44,830 nt of DNA from an uncultured Lactobacillus sp. (GCF_902491705.1 NZ_CABUIW010000011.1:1-44830); one strand, 5' to 3'. Positions 33,652-43,484 are shown, numbered from the stretch's first letter. Numbers and translations: made by a program. The notes: generated by a model not told the origin, from the sequence alone.

Positions 33652-35616
33652 ATGGCTGATAAATCAAAAGAAAATCTTGATAAGGTCAAAAAATATGAAA
33701 AAGAGGCCGACAAGTATAATGCCAGTCAAATTCAAGTCTTAGGTGGTCTTGAGGCTGTTCGTAAGCGTCCTGGTATGTATATCGGTTCGACTAGTTCTCA
33801 AGGTTTGCACCACTTGGTGTGGGAAATTATTGATAACAGTATTGATGAACGACTTGCTGGTTTTGCTACCAAGATAGATGTAACTATCAACGAGGACGGT
33901 AGCGTTACTGTTCAAGATGATGGTCGTGGTATTCCTGTGGATATCCAAAAGAAAACTGGCCGTCCAGCACTTGAAACTGTCTTCACTGTTCTTCACGCCG
34001 GCGGTAAGTTTGGCGGTGGCGGATACAAGGTTTCAGGTGGTTTGCACGGTGTAGGTGCATCAGTTGTTAACGCCTTATCCACAAAGCTTGATGTTACTGT
34101 TATGCGTGATGGCAAGAAGTACTTTATTGACTTTGATCACGGCCGTGTAAAGGATGAAATGAAGCAAATTGGCACAGTTCCACTTAGTGAACACGGTACT
34201 ATTGTTCATTTTTATCCAGATCCTGACATTTTCACTGAAACTACAGTTTTTGATGACAAGATCTTAAAGAACAGAATTCGTGAATTAGCCTTTTTGAACA
34301 AGGGATTAACACTTACATTTACGGATAAACGTAAAGACACTGCAGAAACTGATGTGTATAAGTATGAGGGTGGTATCAAGGAATACGTTGCCTTTTTGAA
34401 CAAGGGACAAGAAGTATTATTTGATGAACCTATCTATGTAGAAAGTACCTACAATGGAATCGATGTCGAAGTAGCTTTGCAATATACAAATGGCTACAAG
34501 ACAACCTTGATGACTTTTGCCAACAATATCCACACCTATGAAGGTGGGATGCACGAAGCTGGATTCAAGACTGCTTTAACACGTGTGGTTAATGATTATG
34601 CACATAAGGCTAAGATCTTAAAGGACAAGGATGATAACCTTTCCGGTGAAGATATTCGTGAAGGTATGACTGCCGTTGTCTCAGTTAAGCACCCTAATCC
34701 ACAATTTGAAGGTCAGACTAAGACCAAGCTTGGTAACTCAGATGCTAGAACCGCTGTTGATAAGTCATTCTCTGAAACCTTTAGCCGTTTCTTGATGGAA
34801 AATCCTTCAGTTGGACGCAAGATTGTTGAAAAAGGTCAATTGGCTGAGCGTGCTAGAACTGCAGCTAAGCGTGCACGTGAAGTAACGCGTAAAAAGTCTG
34901 GTTTGGAAATTGCTAACTTACCAGGTAAGCTTGCCGACAACACCAGTAACGATCCAAGCATTTCAGAATTGTTCATCGTTGAGGGTAACTCAGCCGGTGG
35001 TTCTGCTAAGCAAGGTAGATCTCGTTTAACACAAGCTATTTTGCCTATCAGAGGTAAGATTTTGAATGTGGAAAAAGCTTCAATGGATCGAATTTTGGCT
35101 AACCAAGAAATTAGATCTTTATTCACAGCTTTAGGCACAGGCTTTGGAGCAGACTTTGATGTTTCAAAAGCACGTTACCACAAGTTGATTATCATGACAG
35201 ATGCCGATGTCGATGGGGCTCACATTAGAACACTTCTTTTGACACTGTTCTACAACTACATGTGTCCAATGATCGACAAGGGATATGTTTACATCGCTCG
35301 TCCACCTCTGTACCAAGTTCGTCAAGGCAAAGTAGTTAAGTATCTTGATACAGACGAAGAATTACATGACTATTTAGGCAGCTTGCAACCAAGTCCAAAG
35401 CCTGTAGTTCAACGTTATAAGGGACTTGGTGAAATGGACCCAGAACAGCTTTGGGAAACTACCATGAACCCTGAAAATAGACGATTAGATCGTGTAAGTC
35501 CTGAATATGCTAGAGATGCTGATGCGGTCTTTGAACTTTTGATGGGTAATGAAGTTGCACCTAGACGTGACTTTATCCAAAAGAACGCTAAGTACGTAGA
35601 AAACTTGGATGCATAG
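33652..35616 (+). CDS. gyrB: DNA gyrase subunit B
   Basis: 654 residues. GHKL ATPase domain (EIIDNSIDERLAG, DDGRGIPVDIQ, GGLHGVGASVVNALS), transducer, and TOPRIM domain (EGNSAGGSAKQGRSR, and DADVDGAHIRTLL with the metal-binding DxD). With GyrA it introduces negative supercoils using ATP. In the first TOPRIM motif Asn446 replaces the aspartate of E. coli GyrB Asp426 (EGDSAGG). In E. coli the Asp426Asn change gives quinolone resistance. The start abuts the recF stop codon. Confidence 0.97.
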   Translation: MADKSKENLDKVKKYEKEADKYNASQIQVLGGLEAVRKRPGMYIGSTSSQGLHHLVWEIIDNSIDERLAGFATKIDVTINEDGSVTVQDDGRGIPVDIQKKTGRPALETVFTVLHAGGKFGGGGYKVSGGLHGVGASVVNALSTKLDVTVMRDGKKYFIDFDHGRVKDEMKQIGTVPLSEHGTIVHFYPDPDIFTETTVFDDKILKNRIRELAFLNKGLTLTFTDKRKDTAETDVYKYEGGIKEYVAFLNKGQEVLFDEPIYVESTYNGIDVEVALQYTNGYKTTLMTFANNIHTYEGGMHEAGFKTALTRVVNDYAHKAKILKDKDDNLSGEDIREGMTAVVSVKHPNPQFEGQTKTKLGNSDARTAVDKSFSETFSRFLMENPSVGRKIVEKGQLAERARTAAKRAREVTRKKSGLEIANLPGKLADNTSNDPSISELFIVEGNSAGGSAKQGRSRLTQAILPIRGKILNVEKASMDRILANQEIRSLFTALGTGFGADFDVSKARYHKLIIMTDADVDGAHIRTLLLTLFYNYMCPMIDKGYVYIARPPLYQVRQGKVVKYLDTDEELHDYLGSLQPSPKPVVQRYKGLGEMDPEQLWETTMNPENRRLDRVSPEYARDADAVFELLMGNEVAPRRDFIQKNAKYVENLDA

Positions 35617-35626
35617 GAGGTTTTAA

Positions 35627-38092
35627 ATGGACGAGAATCAAACTCAAGATCATAGAATTAGAAATGTTGATCTAACTAGCATGATGCGTAGTTCCTTCTT
35701 GGACTATGCCATGTCAGTTATTGTGGCACGTGCTTTGCCTGATGTTCGTGATGGTTTAAAACCAGTACAGCGTCGTATTCTTTACGGAATGAGTGAACTA
35801 GGTGTAACGCCTGATAAGCCATACAAGAAGAGTGCCAGAATTGTTGGTGAAGTTATGGGTAAATTCCACCCACACGGTGACTCATCAATTTATTTGGCTA
35901 TGGCTCACATGGCACAAGATTTCTCATACCGCTACATGTTAGTCGACGGACACGGAAACTTTGGTTCTGTCGATGGGGATGAACCAGCCGCAATGCGTTA
36001 TACCGAAGCTAGAATGAGCAAGATTGCTGTGGAAATGCTTCGGGATATTAACAAGAATACGATCGACTGGCAAAGAAACTATGATGATACCGAAAATGAA
36101 CCAGTAGTTTTGCCAGCTAGAATCCCTAACTTGCTTGTTAACGGTGCTAACGGTATCGCCGTTGGTATGACTACTAACATTCCACCTCACAACTTGAGTG
36201 AAGTTATTAGTGGTTTGCACATGTTGATGAAAAATCCTGATGCAACTACCAAGGACTTGATGAAAGTTATCCCAGGACCTGACTTTCCAACAGGCGGAAT
36301 TATCATGGGTCGTGGCGGAATTTACCGCGCTTATGAAAGTGGTAAAGGTAACATTGTTGTTCGTGCTAAGACCAATATTGAAACCGAAAAGAGCGGTCGT
36401 GAACGCATAATCGTAAGTGAAATTCCATTTATGGTTAATAAGGCTGAATTGGTTAAGAAGATTGCTGATTTGGCTCGTGAAAAGATCATCGATGGTATTA
36501 CCGGTGTTCGTGATGAATCTGACCAGACTGGTATGAGAATTACGATTGATATCCGTAGGGATGCAAGTGCGAGCGTTGTTTTGAACAATTTGTTCAAGCA
36601 AACTCAAATGCAAGCTAACTTCGGTATGAATATGGTTGCTATCGTTGATGGTGCTCCGCACTACTTAACTTTAAAGCAAATGCTGCAATACTACTTGGAT
36701 CACCAAGAAGACGTTGTAACGCGTAGAACCAAGTTCGAATTAGCTAAAGCCGAAGCAAGGGCACATATTCTTGAAGGTTTAAGAATTGCGCTGGACAACA
36801 TTGATGAAATTGTCCACATCATTCGTAGCAGTCATTCAAGTGATATTGCAAAGGCAACTTTGATCAGTCGCTTTGGCCTTGATGATAAGCAATCTCAAGC
36901 TATTTTGGACATGAGATTAGTTCGTTTGACAGGCTTGGAACGTGACAAAGTTGAAGCTGAATACAAAGATTTGCAAGCTAAGATTGCTGATTACAAAGAT
37001 ATTCTTGCTAAACCAGAACGAATTGATAAGATCATCTACGATGAATTGCTTGATATTCAAAAGCGTTTTGGCGATAAGCGTAGAACTGAAATCGGTGCTA
37101 GCGAAGTCGTTTCAATCGAAGATGAAGATTTGATTGAAAAGCAAAATATTCTTTTGACTGTAACGCATAACGGCTACATCAAGAGAATGCCTATCCAAGA
37201 ATTTAAGACCCAAAACCGTGGTGGTAAAGGTATCAAGGGTATGGGTGTTCAAGACGGCGACTTTATTGAACACTTGATTTACTCAAGTACGCACGACATG
37301 CTCTTATTCTTCACTAACGCAGGTAAGGTTTACTCAAAGAAAGCCTACGAAATTCCTGAATACGGCAGAATGGCTAAAGGTTTGCCAGTAGTTAACTTGC
37401 TCCAATTAGAAAAGGGCGAAAAAGTTCAAACTGTAATCAACATTCCTGAAAATGCGGATGACAATTACTTGTTCTTTATCACCAAGATGGGGACAGTTAA
37501 GAGAACACACGTCAGTGAATTTTCTAATATTCGAAACAGTGGATTGATTGCACTTACTCTTCGCGATGGGGATGAATTGAGTAATGTATTAACCACTGAT
37601 GGCAATCAAAATATTTTGATTGGTACCCACTTAGGTTACGCTGTTACCTTCAATGAAAGTGATGTTCGTGCTATGGGTAGAACTGCTGCCGGTGTCCGCG
37701 GAATTAACTTGCGTGACCACGATTACGTTGTCGGCTCAGGCGTTTTAGGCAAAGACGATCAAGTCTTAGTAATTTCTGAAAAAGGTTACGGAAAACGTAC
37801 AGCTGCAGCTGAATATCCAGTTAAAGGACGTGGCGGTAAAGGTATCAAGACCGCTAATATCACTGAAAAGAACGGTCCTCTTGCCGGTGTAATTGTTGTT
37901 AACAAGGGCACAGACATCATGGTGATTACTACAAACGGTATTATGATTCGCTTTAAGACTAAGGACGTTTCTGAAACTGGACGTAGCACTATGGGTGTTC
38001 GTTTGATTAAGGTTAATGATGATAGCAAGGTTGCAAGTTTAACAATCGTGCCAAATGAAGCTGATCAAGATCAAACTGATGACGAAGAATAA
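35627..38092 (+). CDS. gyrA: DNA gyrase subunit A
   Basis: 821 residues. Winged-helix breakage-reunion domain with catalytic Tyr125 (AAMRYTEAR), coiled-coil, and C-terminal beta-pinwheel of six GyrA repeats. The GyrA box occurs as NRGGKGIKGMG (~residues 538-548), which distinguishes gyrase from topoisomerase IV. In the quinolone region HPHGDSSIYLAM, Ser86 aligns with E. coli Ser83, but Leu90 replaces the acidic Asp87. The start follows GGAGG seven bases upstream. It lies ten bases after gyrB and shares its transcript. No strong terminator is visible after it. Confidence 0.97.
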   Translation: MDENQTQDHRIRNVDLTSMMRSSFLDYAMSVIVARALPDVRDGLKPVQRRILYGMSELGVTPDKPYKKSARIVGEVMGKFHPHGDSSIYLAMAHMAQDFSYRYMLVDGHGNFGSVDGDEPAAMRYTEARMSKIAVEMLRDINKNTIDWQRNYDDTENEPVVLPARIPNLLVNGANGIAVGMTTNIPPHNLSEVISGLHMLMKNPDATTKDLMKVIPGPDFPTGGIIMGRGGIYRAYESGKGNIVVRAKTNIETEKSGRERIIVSEIPFMVNKAELVKKIADLAREKIIDGITGVRDESDQTGMRITIDIRRDASASVVLNNLFKQTQMQANFGMNMVAIVDGAPHYLTLKQMLQYYLDHQEDVVTRRTKFELAKAEARAHILEGLRIALDNIDEIVHIIRSSHSSDIAKATLISRFGLDDKQSQAILDMRLVRLTGLERDKVEAEYKDLQAKIADYKDILAKPERIDKIIYDELLDIQKRFGDKRRTEIGASEVVSIEDEDLIEKQNILLTVTHNGYIKRMPIQEFKTQNRGGKGIKGMGVQDGDFIEHLIYSSTHDMLLFFTNAGKVYSKKAYEIPEYGRMAKGLPVVNLLQLEKGEKVQTVINIPENADDNYLFFITKMGTVKRTHVSEFSNIRNSGLIALTLRDGDELSNVLTTDGNQNILIGTHLGYAVTFNESDVRAMGRTAAGVRGINLRDHDYVVGSGVLGKDDQVLVISEKGYGKRTAAAEYPVKGRGGKGIKTANITEKNGPLAGVIVVNKGTDIMVITTNGIMIRFKTKDVSETGRSTMGVRLIKVNDDSKVASLTIVPNEADQDQTDDEE

Positions 38093-38191
38093 TTAAAAAT
38101 AAAAAATTTCAATTTCTAAAAAAATTATCAAACTTTTTTGCGTAATAAATAGTGAGCAGTAAAAAACTGCCAGGATCACGTGAAAAACTGT

Positions 38192-38220
38192 TTGGTAATT
38201 TTTTATTTATATGCTAGAAT
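38192..38220 (+). promoter_or_regulatory. rpsF-ssb-rpsR promoter
   Basis: TTGGTA (38192-38197), 17 bases, TAGAAT (38215-38220) with an extended -10 (TGC). Confidence 0.7.
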
Positions 38221-38226
38221 TAGAAA

Positions 38227-38300
38227 TTGCGAGTAATATTTCAATTACTCCTTGTTCTTGATTTTAGCAAGAACCATATAGTCCAAAAGGAGGTGCAATA
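38227..38300 (+). ncRNA. Structured leader of rpsF operon (possible S6 autoregulatory element)
   Basis: Two perfect hairpins, GAGTAAT/ATTACTC (38231-38250) and GTTCTTG/CAAGAAC (38254-38274), precede the Shine-Dalgarno AAGGAGG. Neither has a T-run. S6:S18 protein-binding leaders are known for many rpsF operons. I do not see the published CCG-bulge motif clearly, so the assignment is tentative. Confidence 0.35.
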
Positions 38301-38303
38301 GTC

Positions 38304-38600
38304 ATGGCAACTACAAAGTACGAAGTAACTTACATCATCAAGCCAGATGTTGACGAAGATAACAAGAAGGCTCTCGTAGAAAACTACGACAAGGTTATCG
38401 CTGATAACGGTGGTGCTATGGTAGAATCCAAAGACTGGGGCAAGCGTCGTTTCGCATATGAAATTGATAAGTATCGTGAAGGTACTTACCACATTATGAC
38501 TTTCACTGCTGACAACGCTGACGCAGTTAACGAATTTGGCCGTTTGTCAAAGATCGACAACATGATCTTACGTTCAATGACTGTTAAGTTAGACAAATAA
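38304..38600 (+). CDS. rpsF: 30S ribosomal protein S6
   Basis: 98 residues, the normal length; typical S6 fold with TKYEVTYIIKPDVDEDN at the start and KDWGKRRFAYEIDKYREGTY in the middle. It binds S18 on the platform of the small subunit, which fits its operon with rpsR. A strong AAGGAGG precedes the ATG. Confidence 0.97.
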   Translation: MATTKYEVTYIIKPDVDEDNKKALVENYDKVIADNGGAMVESKDWGKRRFAYEIDKYREGTYHIMTFTADNADAVNEFGRLSKIDNMILRSMTVKLDK

Positions 38601-38645
38601 TTTTAATTTATTATCGATGTGATTTAGGAAAGGGAGGACATAAGT

Positions 38646-39167
38646 ATGATTAATAGAGTTGTACTTGTTGGCCGATTAACACGTGATCCTGAATTGCGTA
38701 CTACTGGGAGCGGAATCTCGGTTGCTACGTTTACTCTTGCTGTTGACCGTCAATTTACAAATAGTCAAGGTGAGAGAGGCGCAGACTTCATTAGCTGTGT
38801 AATTTGGAGAAAATCTGCAGAAAACTTCTGCAACTTTACTTCCAAAGGTTCGTTGGTTGGTGTAGATGGCCGAATTCAAACCAGAAGTTATGATAATAAA
38901 GATGGGCAAAGAGTATATGTAACAGAAGTTGTTGTTGATAACTTCGCATTGCTTGAATCACGTAAAGATCGTGAGGCCCGCGGTCAAAATGGTGGTTATA
39001 CACCAAATGCTGGAAATAATAGTGCACCAAGCACTAACAATTTCCAAAATAATGGTGGATCTCAAAATAATAATCCACAGAATAATAACAATCAAAATGC
39101 TTCACAAGATCCATTCGCTGGATCAGGCGATACGATTGATATTTCTGATGATGATCTTCCATTCTAA
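38646..39167 (+). CDS. ssb: Single-stranded DNA-binding protein
   Basis: 173 residues. OB fold (1-108: MINRVVLVGRLTRDPELR, FTLAVDRQFTNSQGERGADF), then a flexible Gly/Asn/Gln-rich linker (~115-160). It ends in the acidic tip DISDDDLPF that recruits partner proteins. It works as a tetramer covering single-stranded DNA at replication forks. It lies between rpsF and rpsR, the standard Firmicute arrangement, with AGGGAGG upstream. Confidence 0.97.
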   Translation: MINRVVLVGRLTRDPELRTTGSGISVATFTLAVDRQFTNSQGERGADFISCVIWRKSAENFCNFTSKGSLVGVDGRIQTRSYDNKDGQRVYVTEVVVDNFALLESRKDREARGQNGGYTPNAGNNSAPSTNNFQNNGGSQNNNPQNNNNQNASQDPFAGSGDTIDISDDDLPF

Positions 39168-39196
39168 AAAATAAATTTAAGAAAGGATTCTAGGAC

Positions 39197-39433
39197 ATGG
39201 CTCAACAAAGAAGAGGTGGCCGTCGTCGTCGTAAGGTTGACTACATTGCAGCTAACCACATCGATTACGTTGACTACAAAGATGTAGATCTGTTGAAACG
39301 TTTTATCTCAGAAAGAGGTAAGATTTTACCACGTCGTGTTACTGGCACTAGTGCTAAGAACCAACGTAAAGTAGCTAATGCAATTAAGAGAGCTCGTATC
39401 ATGGGCTTATTGCCATTCGTTGCTGAAGACTAA
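39197..39433 (+). CDS. rpsR: 30S ribosomal protein S18
   Basis: 78 residues, highly basic: QQRRGGRRRRKVDYIAANH, then YKDVDLLKRFISERGKILPRR and TGTSAKNQRKVANAIKRAR. It partners with S6. It has no zinc-binding cysteines, so it is the zinc-free form. Last gene of the rpsF operon, followed by a terminator. Confidence 0.97.
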   Translation: MAQQRRGGRRRRKVDYIAANHIDYVDYKDVDLLKRFISERGKILPRRVTGTSAKNQRKVANAIKRARIMGLLPFVAED

Positions 39434-39455
39434 TTTAGATCGAATAAAAACCAAG

Positions 39456-39488
39456 ATACTCAGGGATTATTTCCTGGGTATTTTTTTA
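39456..39488 (+). terminator. Terminator of the rpsF-ssb-rpsR operon
   Basis: ATACTCAGGGA / TTCCTGGGTAT stem with one G-T pair, followed by seven T. Confidence 0.85.
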
Positions 39489-39565
39489 GTCTCATCTTTT
39501 TAATCCACATGCGTAATAAGGTATAATTGACACTGATATAGTTTACTCTTATAGGAAGGATCTTC

Positions 39566-41587
39566 ATGAAAGATTTTTTACATAAGCTTGAATTGCCTGA
39601 GTTTATTAAGGATTCAAGATTAACAGCTTCCGTGATAATCATTTTGGCGCTTTCCTTATTAGGGAGCATAATTGCAATGATTATGAATCCGTTATTCGGA
39701 TTAGCAATGGTATTGGTTTTTATTTTAACCGTTGCTTTTGCATTTTATGGAACCTATATTTTGGCAGGTAATGCAAATAGCTTTGCAGTTAATTTGTCTT
39801 ATCGCATAAAGCGCAGTGAACAAGAAGCAATGATCAAAATGCCTCAGGGTATTTTGTTATATGATTCTGATCACCAAATTCAATGGGTTAACCCATATTT
39901 GCAATTGTATTTAAAAGATACAGATTTGGTAGGTCACACTATTGAAGCAGTTGATCCGGATTTGAATAAATTGCTCAATGAAGTAATTGAGGCTAAAACA
40001 TCAGAGAACCATATCGTCGATTGGGATGGACATCGCTTTGAGATGGTGGTTCAAGATAACCTGGGCGTAATTTATTTATTGGATATTACGCGCTACGCAA
40101 AAATTGAAGATAAGTATAAGGCTGAACGTCTGGCTATTGGACAAATATTCATCGATAACTATGATGAATTAAGCGAAACCATGCATGATCAAGAATTAAC
40201 CAGCATGAGTTCTTACGTACAAAACACGTTGAGTAATTATGCTAAGAAGTTCCAGGCCTATTTAAAACGAATTGATGAAGACCATTTTCTTTTGCTGGTT
40301 CACATGCAGGATTTAGCAGAAATGGAAAAAGACAAATTCTCCGTTTTAGATAAGGTGCGTCAAGAAACTAGCCGTAACAATACGCCATTGACTTTATCTA
40401 TGGGGATTGCGTTTGGTAGTGACTCATTATCTGAAATTGCTAACCAAGCTCAATCTAACTTAGATTTAGCCCTTGGTCGAGGCGGGGACCAGGTTGTTTT
40501 GCGTCAGCCAGGCAAAGATGCTCGCTTTTATGGTGGTAAATCTAATCCAATGGAGAAACGAACTCGGGTTAGAGCAAGAATGGTTTCTCAAGCAATTAGT
40601 GAGTTGTTTAAGGACGCAGATCGTGTCTTCGTAGTAGGACACCAACGCCCAGACATGGACTCTGTCGGTAGTGGTATTGGTGTAGTAAAATTAGCTCGTC
40701 TTCATGGCGTTAAAGCTAACTTTGTTCTTGATACCAATAAAACTAACTATGACGTTGGACGTCTAGTCACACGTATGCAACAAAAGAATCAGGATAAAGA
40801 TATTTTCATCAGTCCTGAAGAGGCTCTAGCTGAAGTGACCGATAAATCGATGTTGGTTATGGTAGACCACTCTAAGTATTCAATTACTTATTCACAGCCT
40901 TTATATGATCGGTTGAAAAACAGAATTATCGTAATTGATCACCACAGACGAGGCGAAGAATTCCCAGAAAATCCAATGCTTACATACGTTGAACCATATG
41001 CTTCATCAGCCTGTGAACTGGTTACTGAAATGATTGAATACCAGCAGCCAGCTAATGGCAAACGTGTCTTAACCGACCTTGAAGCAACGGCAATGCTTGC
41101 TGGTATCGTGGTTGATTCAAAGGAATTCTCACTTAGAACTGGTACTAGAACGTTCGATGCCGCAAGTTACTTGCGTTCAATCGGTGCCGATTCAGCTGTA
41201 GTAAGCATGTTGTTAAAAGAAGACATTGATAGTTTCCTTGAACGCACACACCTAGTATCAACTCTTAAGATGGTTAAGCCACATATGGCTGTACTTTGCG
41301 GTCCTGATGATAAAATTATCGATCCAATTATTACCGCACAAGCAGCTGATACTGCCCTTGATTTGGAAAATGTAGGTGCAAGCTTTGCCATCACAAGACG
41401 TAGTCAAGATACGATTGGTATTTCTGCTCGTTCAATGGGTAAAATCAATGTTCAAATTATAATGGAAAAGCTCGGCGGTGGTGGACACCTTTCAAATGCG
41501 GCAACGCAGATTAAGGGTGTTACTATTGAAGAGGCAAAACAAAAATTGCTTAAGGCAATTGATGAATATGAAGAAGAAAACGATTAA
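39566..41587 (+). CDS. gdpP: Cyclic-di-AMP phosphodiesterase GdpP
   Basis: 673 residues, the family length. Two membrane helices (~22-66), a PAS-like domain (~80-175) and a degenerate GGDEF domain (~175-305) without a catalytic GGDEF motif. Then the DHH/DHHA1 phosphodiesterase: VGHQRPDMDSVGSG, VMVDHSK, VIDHHRRG near residue 458, and GGGGHLSNAATQ near the end. GdpP hydrolyses c-di-AMP to pApA, setting cell-wall and potassium/osmotic responses. AAGGA precedes the ATG. It heads a gdpP-rplI-dnaB unit with short gaps. Confidence 0.95.
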   Translation: MKDFLHKLELPEFIKDSRLTASVIIILALSLLGSIIAMIMNPLFGLAMVLVFILTVAFAFYGTYILAGNANSFAVNLSYRIKRSEQEAMIKMPQGILLYDSDHQIQWVNPYLQLYLKDTDLVGHTIEAVDPDLNKLLNEVIEAKTSENHIVDWDGHRFEMVVQDNLGVIYLLDITRYAKIEDKYKAERLAIGQIFIDNYDELSETMHDQELTSMSSYVQNTLSNYAKKFQAYLKRIDEDHFLLLVHMQDLAEMEKDKFSVLDKVRQETSRNNTPLTLSMGIAFGSDSLSEIANQAQSNLDLALGRGGDQVVLRQPGKDARFYGGKSNPMEKRTRVRARMVSQAISELFKDADRVFVVGHQRPDMDSVGSGIGVVKLARLHGVKANFVLDTNKTNYDVGRLVTRMQQKNQDKDIFISPEEALAEVTDKSMLVMVDHSKYSITYSQPLYDRLKNRIIVIDHHRRGEEFPENPMLTYVEPYASSACELVTEMIEYQQPANGKRVLTDLEATAMLAGIVVDSKEFSLRTGTRTFDAASYLRSIGADSAVVSMLLKEDIDSFLERTHLVSTLKMVKPHMAVLCGPDDKIIDPIITAQAADTALDLENVGASFAITRRSQDTIGISARSMGKINVQIIMEKLGGGGHLSNAATQIKGVTIEEAKQKLLKAIDEYEEEND

Positions 41588-41606
41588 TTAAAAGGGGGAC
41601 CTGAGA

Positions 41607-42062
41607 ATGAAGGTTATTTTTACACAAGACGTTAGAGGTCGAGGCAAGCGTGGACAAGTTAAGGAAGTTCCAGACGGTTATGCACAAAACTATTTAATCA
41701 AGCGTGGTCTTGCTAAGGCAGCTACTAAGGGTAACATGAACACCTTAAAGCGTGTTGAAGCTAATGAAAAAGCTGCTTATGAAGCAGAAAAGGCTGAAGC
41801 AGAAAAAGTTAAGGCAGAACTTGAAAAAGACAGCACTATTGTTAACTTCAAGTCAAAGGCTGGTAACGATTCTCGTTTGTTTGGTTCAATTTCAAGCAAG
41901 AAGATTGTTGAAGGTCTTGAAAAGCAATACGGCATCAAGATTGATAAGCGTAAGTTGAATTTGCCAGAACCAATCAAGACTTTGGGTTACACTAACGTTC
42001 ACGTTAAGTTATTCAAGGGCGTTGAAGGAACTATTCGCGTTCACGTTACTGAACAAGACTAA
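41607..42062 (+). CDS. rplI: 50S ribosomal protein L9
   Basis: 151 residues. N-terminal rRNA-binding domain (MKVIFTQDVRGRGKRGQVKE, DGYAQNYLIKRGLA), long Ala/Lys/Glu helix (~50-80) and C-terminal domain (FKSKAGNDSRLFGSI). GGGGGA precedes the ATG. Between gdpP and dnaB, as usual in Firmicutes. Confidence 0.97.
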   Translation: MKVIFTQDVRGRGKRGQVKEVPDGYAQNYLIKRGLAKAATKGNMNTLKRVEANEKAAYEAEKAEAEKVKAELEKDSTIVNFKSKAGNDSRLFGSISSKKIVEGLEKQYGIKIDKRKLNLPEPIKTLGYTNVHVKLFKGVEGTIRVHVTEQD

Positions 42063-42089
42063 TTATTTTTATAAAAGTGGTTGTGATTG

Positions 42090-43484
42090 ATGGATAATAT
42101 TGTTTCTCAACAGATTCCACACGACTCTGACGCTGAAAAAGCCGTTTTGGGTGCGATTTTCATAGATCCAGAAGCGATTGCTGATGCCAGTGCGATTGTG
42201 CAACCTGAAGATTTTTATGAGCGGGCAAATCAGATTATTTACCAGGCAATGCTGGATTTGTCTGACCGCGGGGATGCAATTGATCCACTGACTCTTCAGG
42301 ATGAGTTGAACAAGCGAAATCAGTTGGATGATATAGGCGGAATTGGCTATGTTTCTGAATTAGCTATGGCTACGCCAACTGCAGCGCATGTGAACTTTTA
42401 TGCACAAATTGTGCACAAGAAGGCACTGCTTAGAAGATTGATTTCAGCCAGTCAAAATATTATTACTAATGCCATTAATGGCTCAGATGATGTAACAGAT
42501 ATTCTTGATGACGCGGAAAGCGAGATCATGAATGTCTCATCTGAAAACAATACTGGTGGCTTTAGATCAATTAAGGAAGTTGTTAATTCAACGATTAATG
42601 ATATTAACAATCTTCCTGAAGATAATAATATGGTGACTGGTCTGCCAACTGGATTCTATGAGCTAGATAAAATGACTACTGGTTTCCACGATGATGAATT
42701 GATCATTATCGCGGCTCGTCCTGGTGTTGGTAAAACTTCCTTTGCATTAAACGTAGCCCAATATGTAGGGTTGCACACAGATAAGTCTGTAGCAATGTTC
42801 TCACTAGAAATGAGTGGTGAACAACTTGTGCAAAGAATGTTAGCTTCTGAAGGTTTAATTGATTCTCAGCACCTCAGAACTGGTCAATTAAACCAAGAAG
42901 AATGGCACAATTTGGTAATGGCAGCAGGTTCGCTTGCCAGTACCGATATTTTCATTGATGATACTCCGGGTATCAAAATGAGTGAAATTCGTGCCAAATC
43001 ACGGCGCCTTGCTAAAGAAAAAGGCAATTTAGGGCTAGTTGTTGTCGACTACTTGCAGTTGATTGAAGGTCCACGTAGTGAATCACGGCAACAAGAAGTT
43101 TCCGCAATTTCTAGACAACTTAAAAAGCTCGCTAAGGAGCTTCACGTGCCCGTCATTGCCCTTTCACAGTTGTCACGGTCAGTTGAGCAGCGTCAAGATA
43201 AACGGCCTGTATTGTCCGATATTCGTGAATCTGGGTCAATTGAACAGGATGCCGATATCGTTTCGTTTCTATATCGTGATGACTACTATCGTGATGAGCC
43301 AGAAGACGGCGAAAATAGTGGTAGTAGTAGCGAAGTTGGAGCAGAAGACGATAACGGTGAAGTTGAAGTAATTATTGAAAAGAACCGTTCAGGTAGTCGT
43401 GGGACAGTTAAATTGATGTTCTCGAAGCCATATAACCGCTTCTCGAACCTTGATTATGCACATGATGATCCTGATGGAAATTAA
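42090..43484 (+). CDS. dnaB: Replicative DNA helicase DnaB
   Basis: 464 residues. N-terminal helical domain (DSDAEKAVLGAIFIDPEAI), linker, and RecA-like motor with Walker A ARPGVGKTSFALN (~208-220), SLEMSGEQLVQRML, Walker B VVVDYLQLIEGPR, and the arginine finger block SIEQDADIVSFLYRDDYY. The hexamer unwinds DNA at the fork. An in-frame TTG lies one codon upstream (42087); ATG at 42090 is preferred. The Shine-Dalgarno is weak (AGTGG), so translation may be coupled to rplI 27 bases upstream. A strong terminator ends the unit. (B. subtilis calls this gene dnaC.). Confidence 0.97.
   Translation: MDNIVSQQIPHDSDAEKAVLGAIFIDPEAIADASAIVQPEDFYERANQIIYQAMLDLSDRGDAIDPLTLQDELNKRNQLDDIGGIGYVSELAMATPTAAHVNFYAQIVHKKALLRRLISASQNIITNAINGSDDVTDILDDAESEIMNVSSENNTGGFRSIKEVVNSTINDINNLPEDNNMVTGLPTGFYELDKMTTGFHDDELIIIAARPGVGKTSFALNVAQYVGLHTDKSVAMFSLEMSGEQLVQRMLASEGLIDSQHLRTGQLNQEEWHNLVMAAGSLASTDIFIDDTPGIKMSEIRAKSRRLAKEKGNLGLVVVDYLQLIEGPRSESRQQEVSAISRQLKKLAKELHVPVIALSQLSRSVEQRQDKRPVLSDIRESGSIEQDADIVSFLYRDDYYRDEPEDGENSGSSSEVGAEDDNGEVEVIIEKNRSGSRGTVKLMFSKPYNRFSNLDYAHDDPDGN

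Noticed and set aside
35939..36661. Long (240-residue) antisense frame in gyrA
   Set aside because: Antisense frames of this size are common opposite highly codon-biased genes. The composition is odd (rich in Asn, Thr and His) and there is no start signal.
38929..39174. Second plus-strand frame in ssb
   Set aside because: It overlaps the ssb linker in another frame; ssb is clearly the real gene, ending in DDDLPF.
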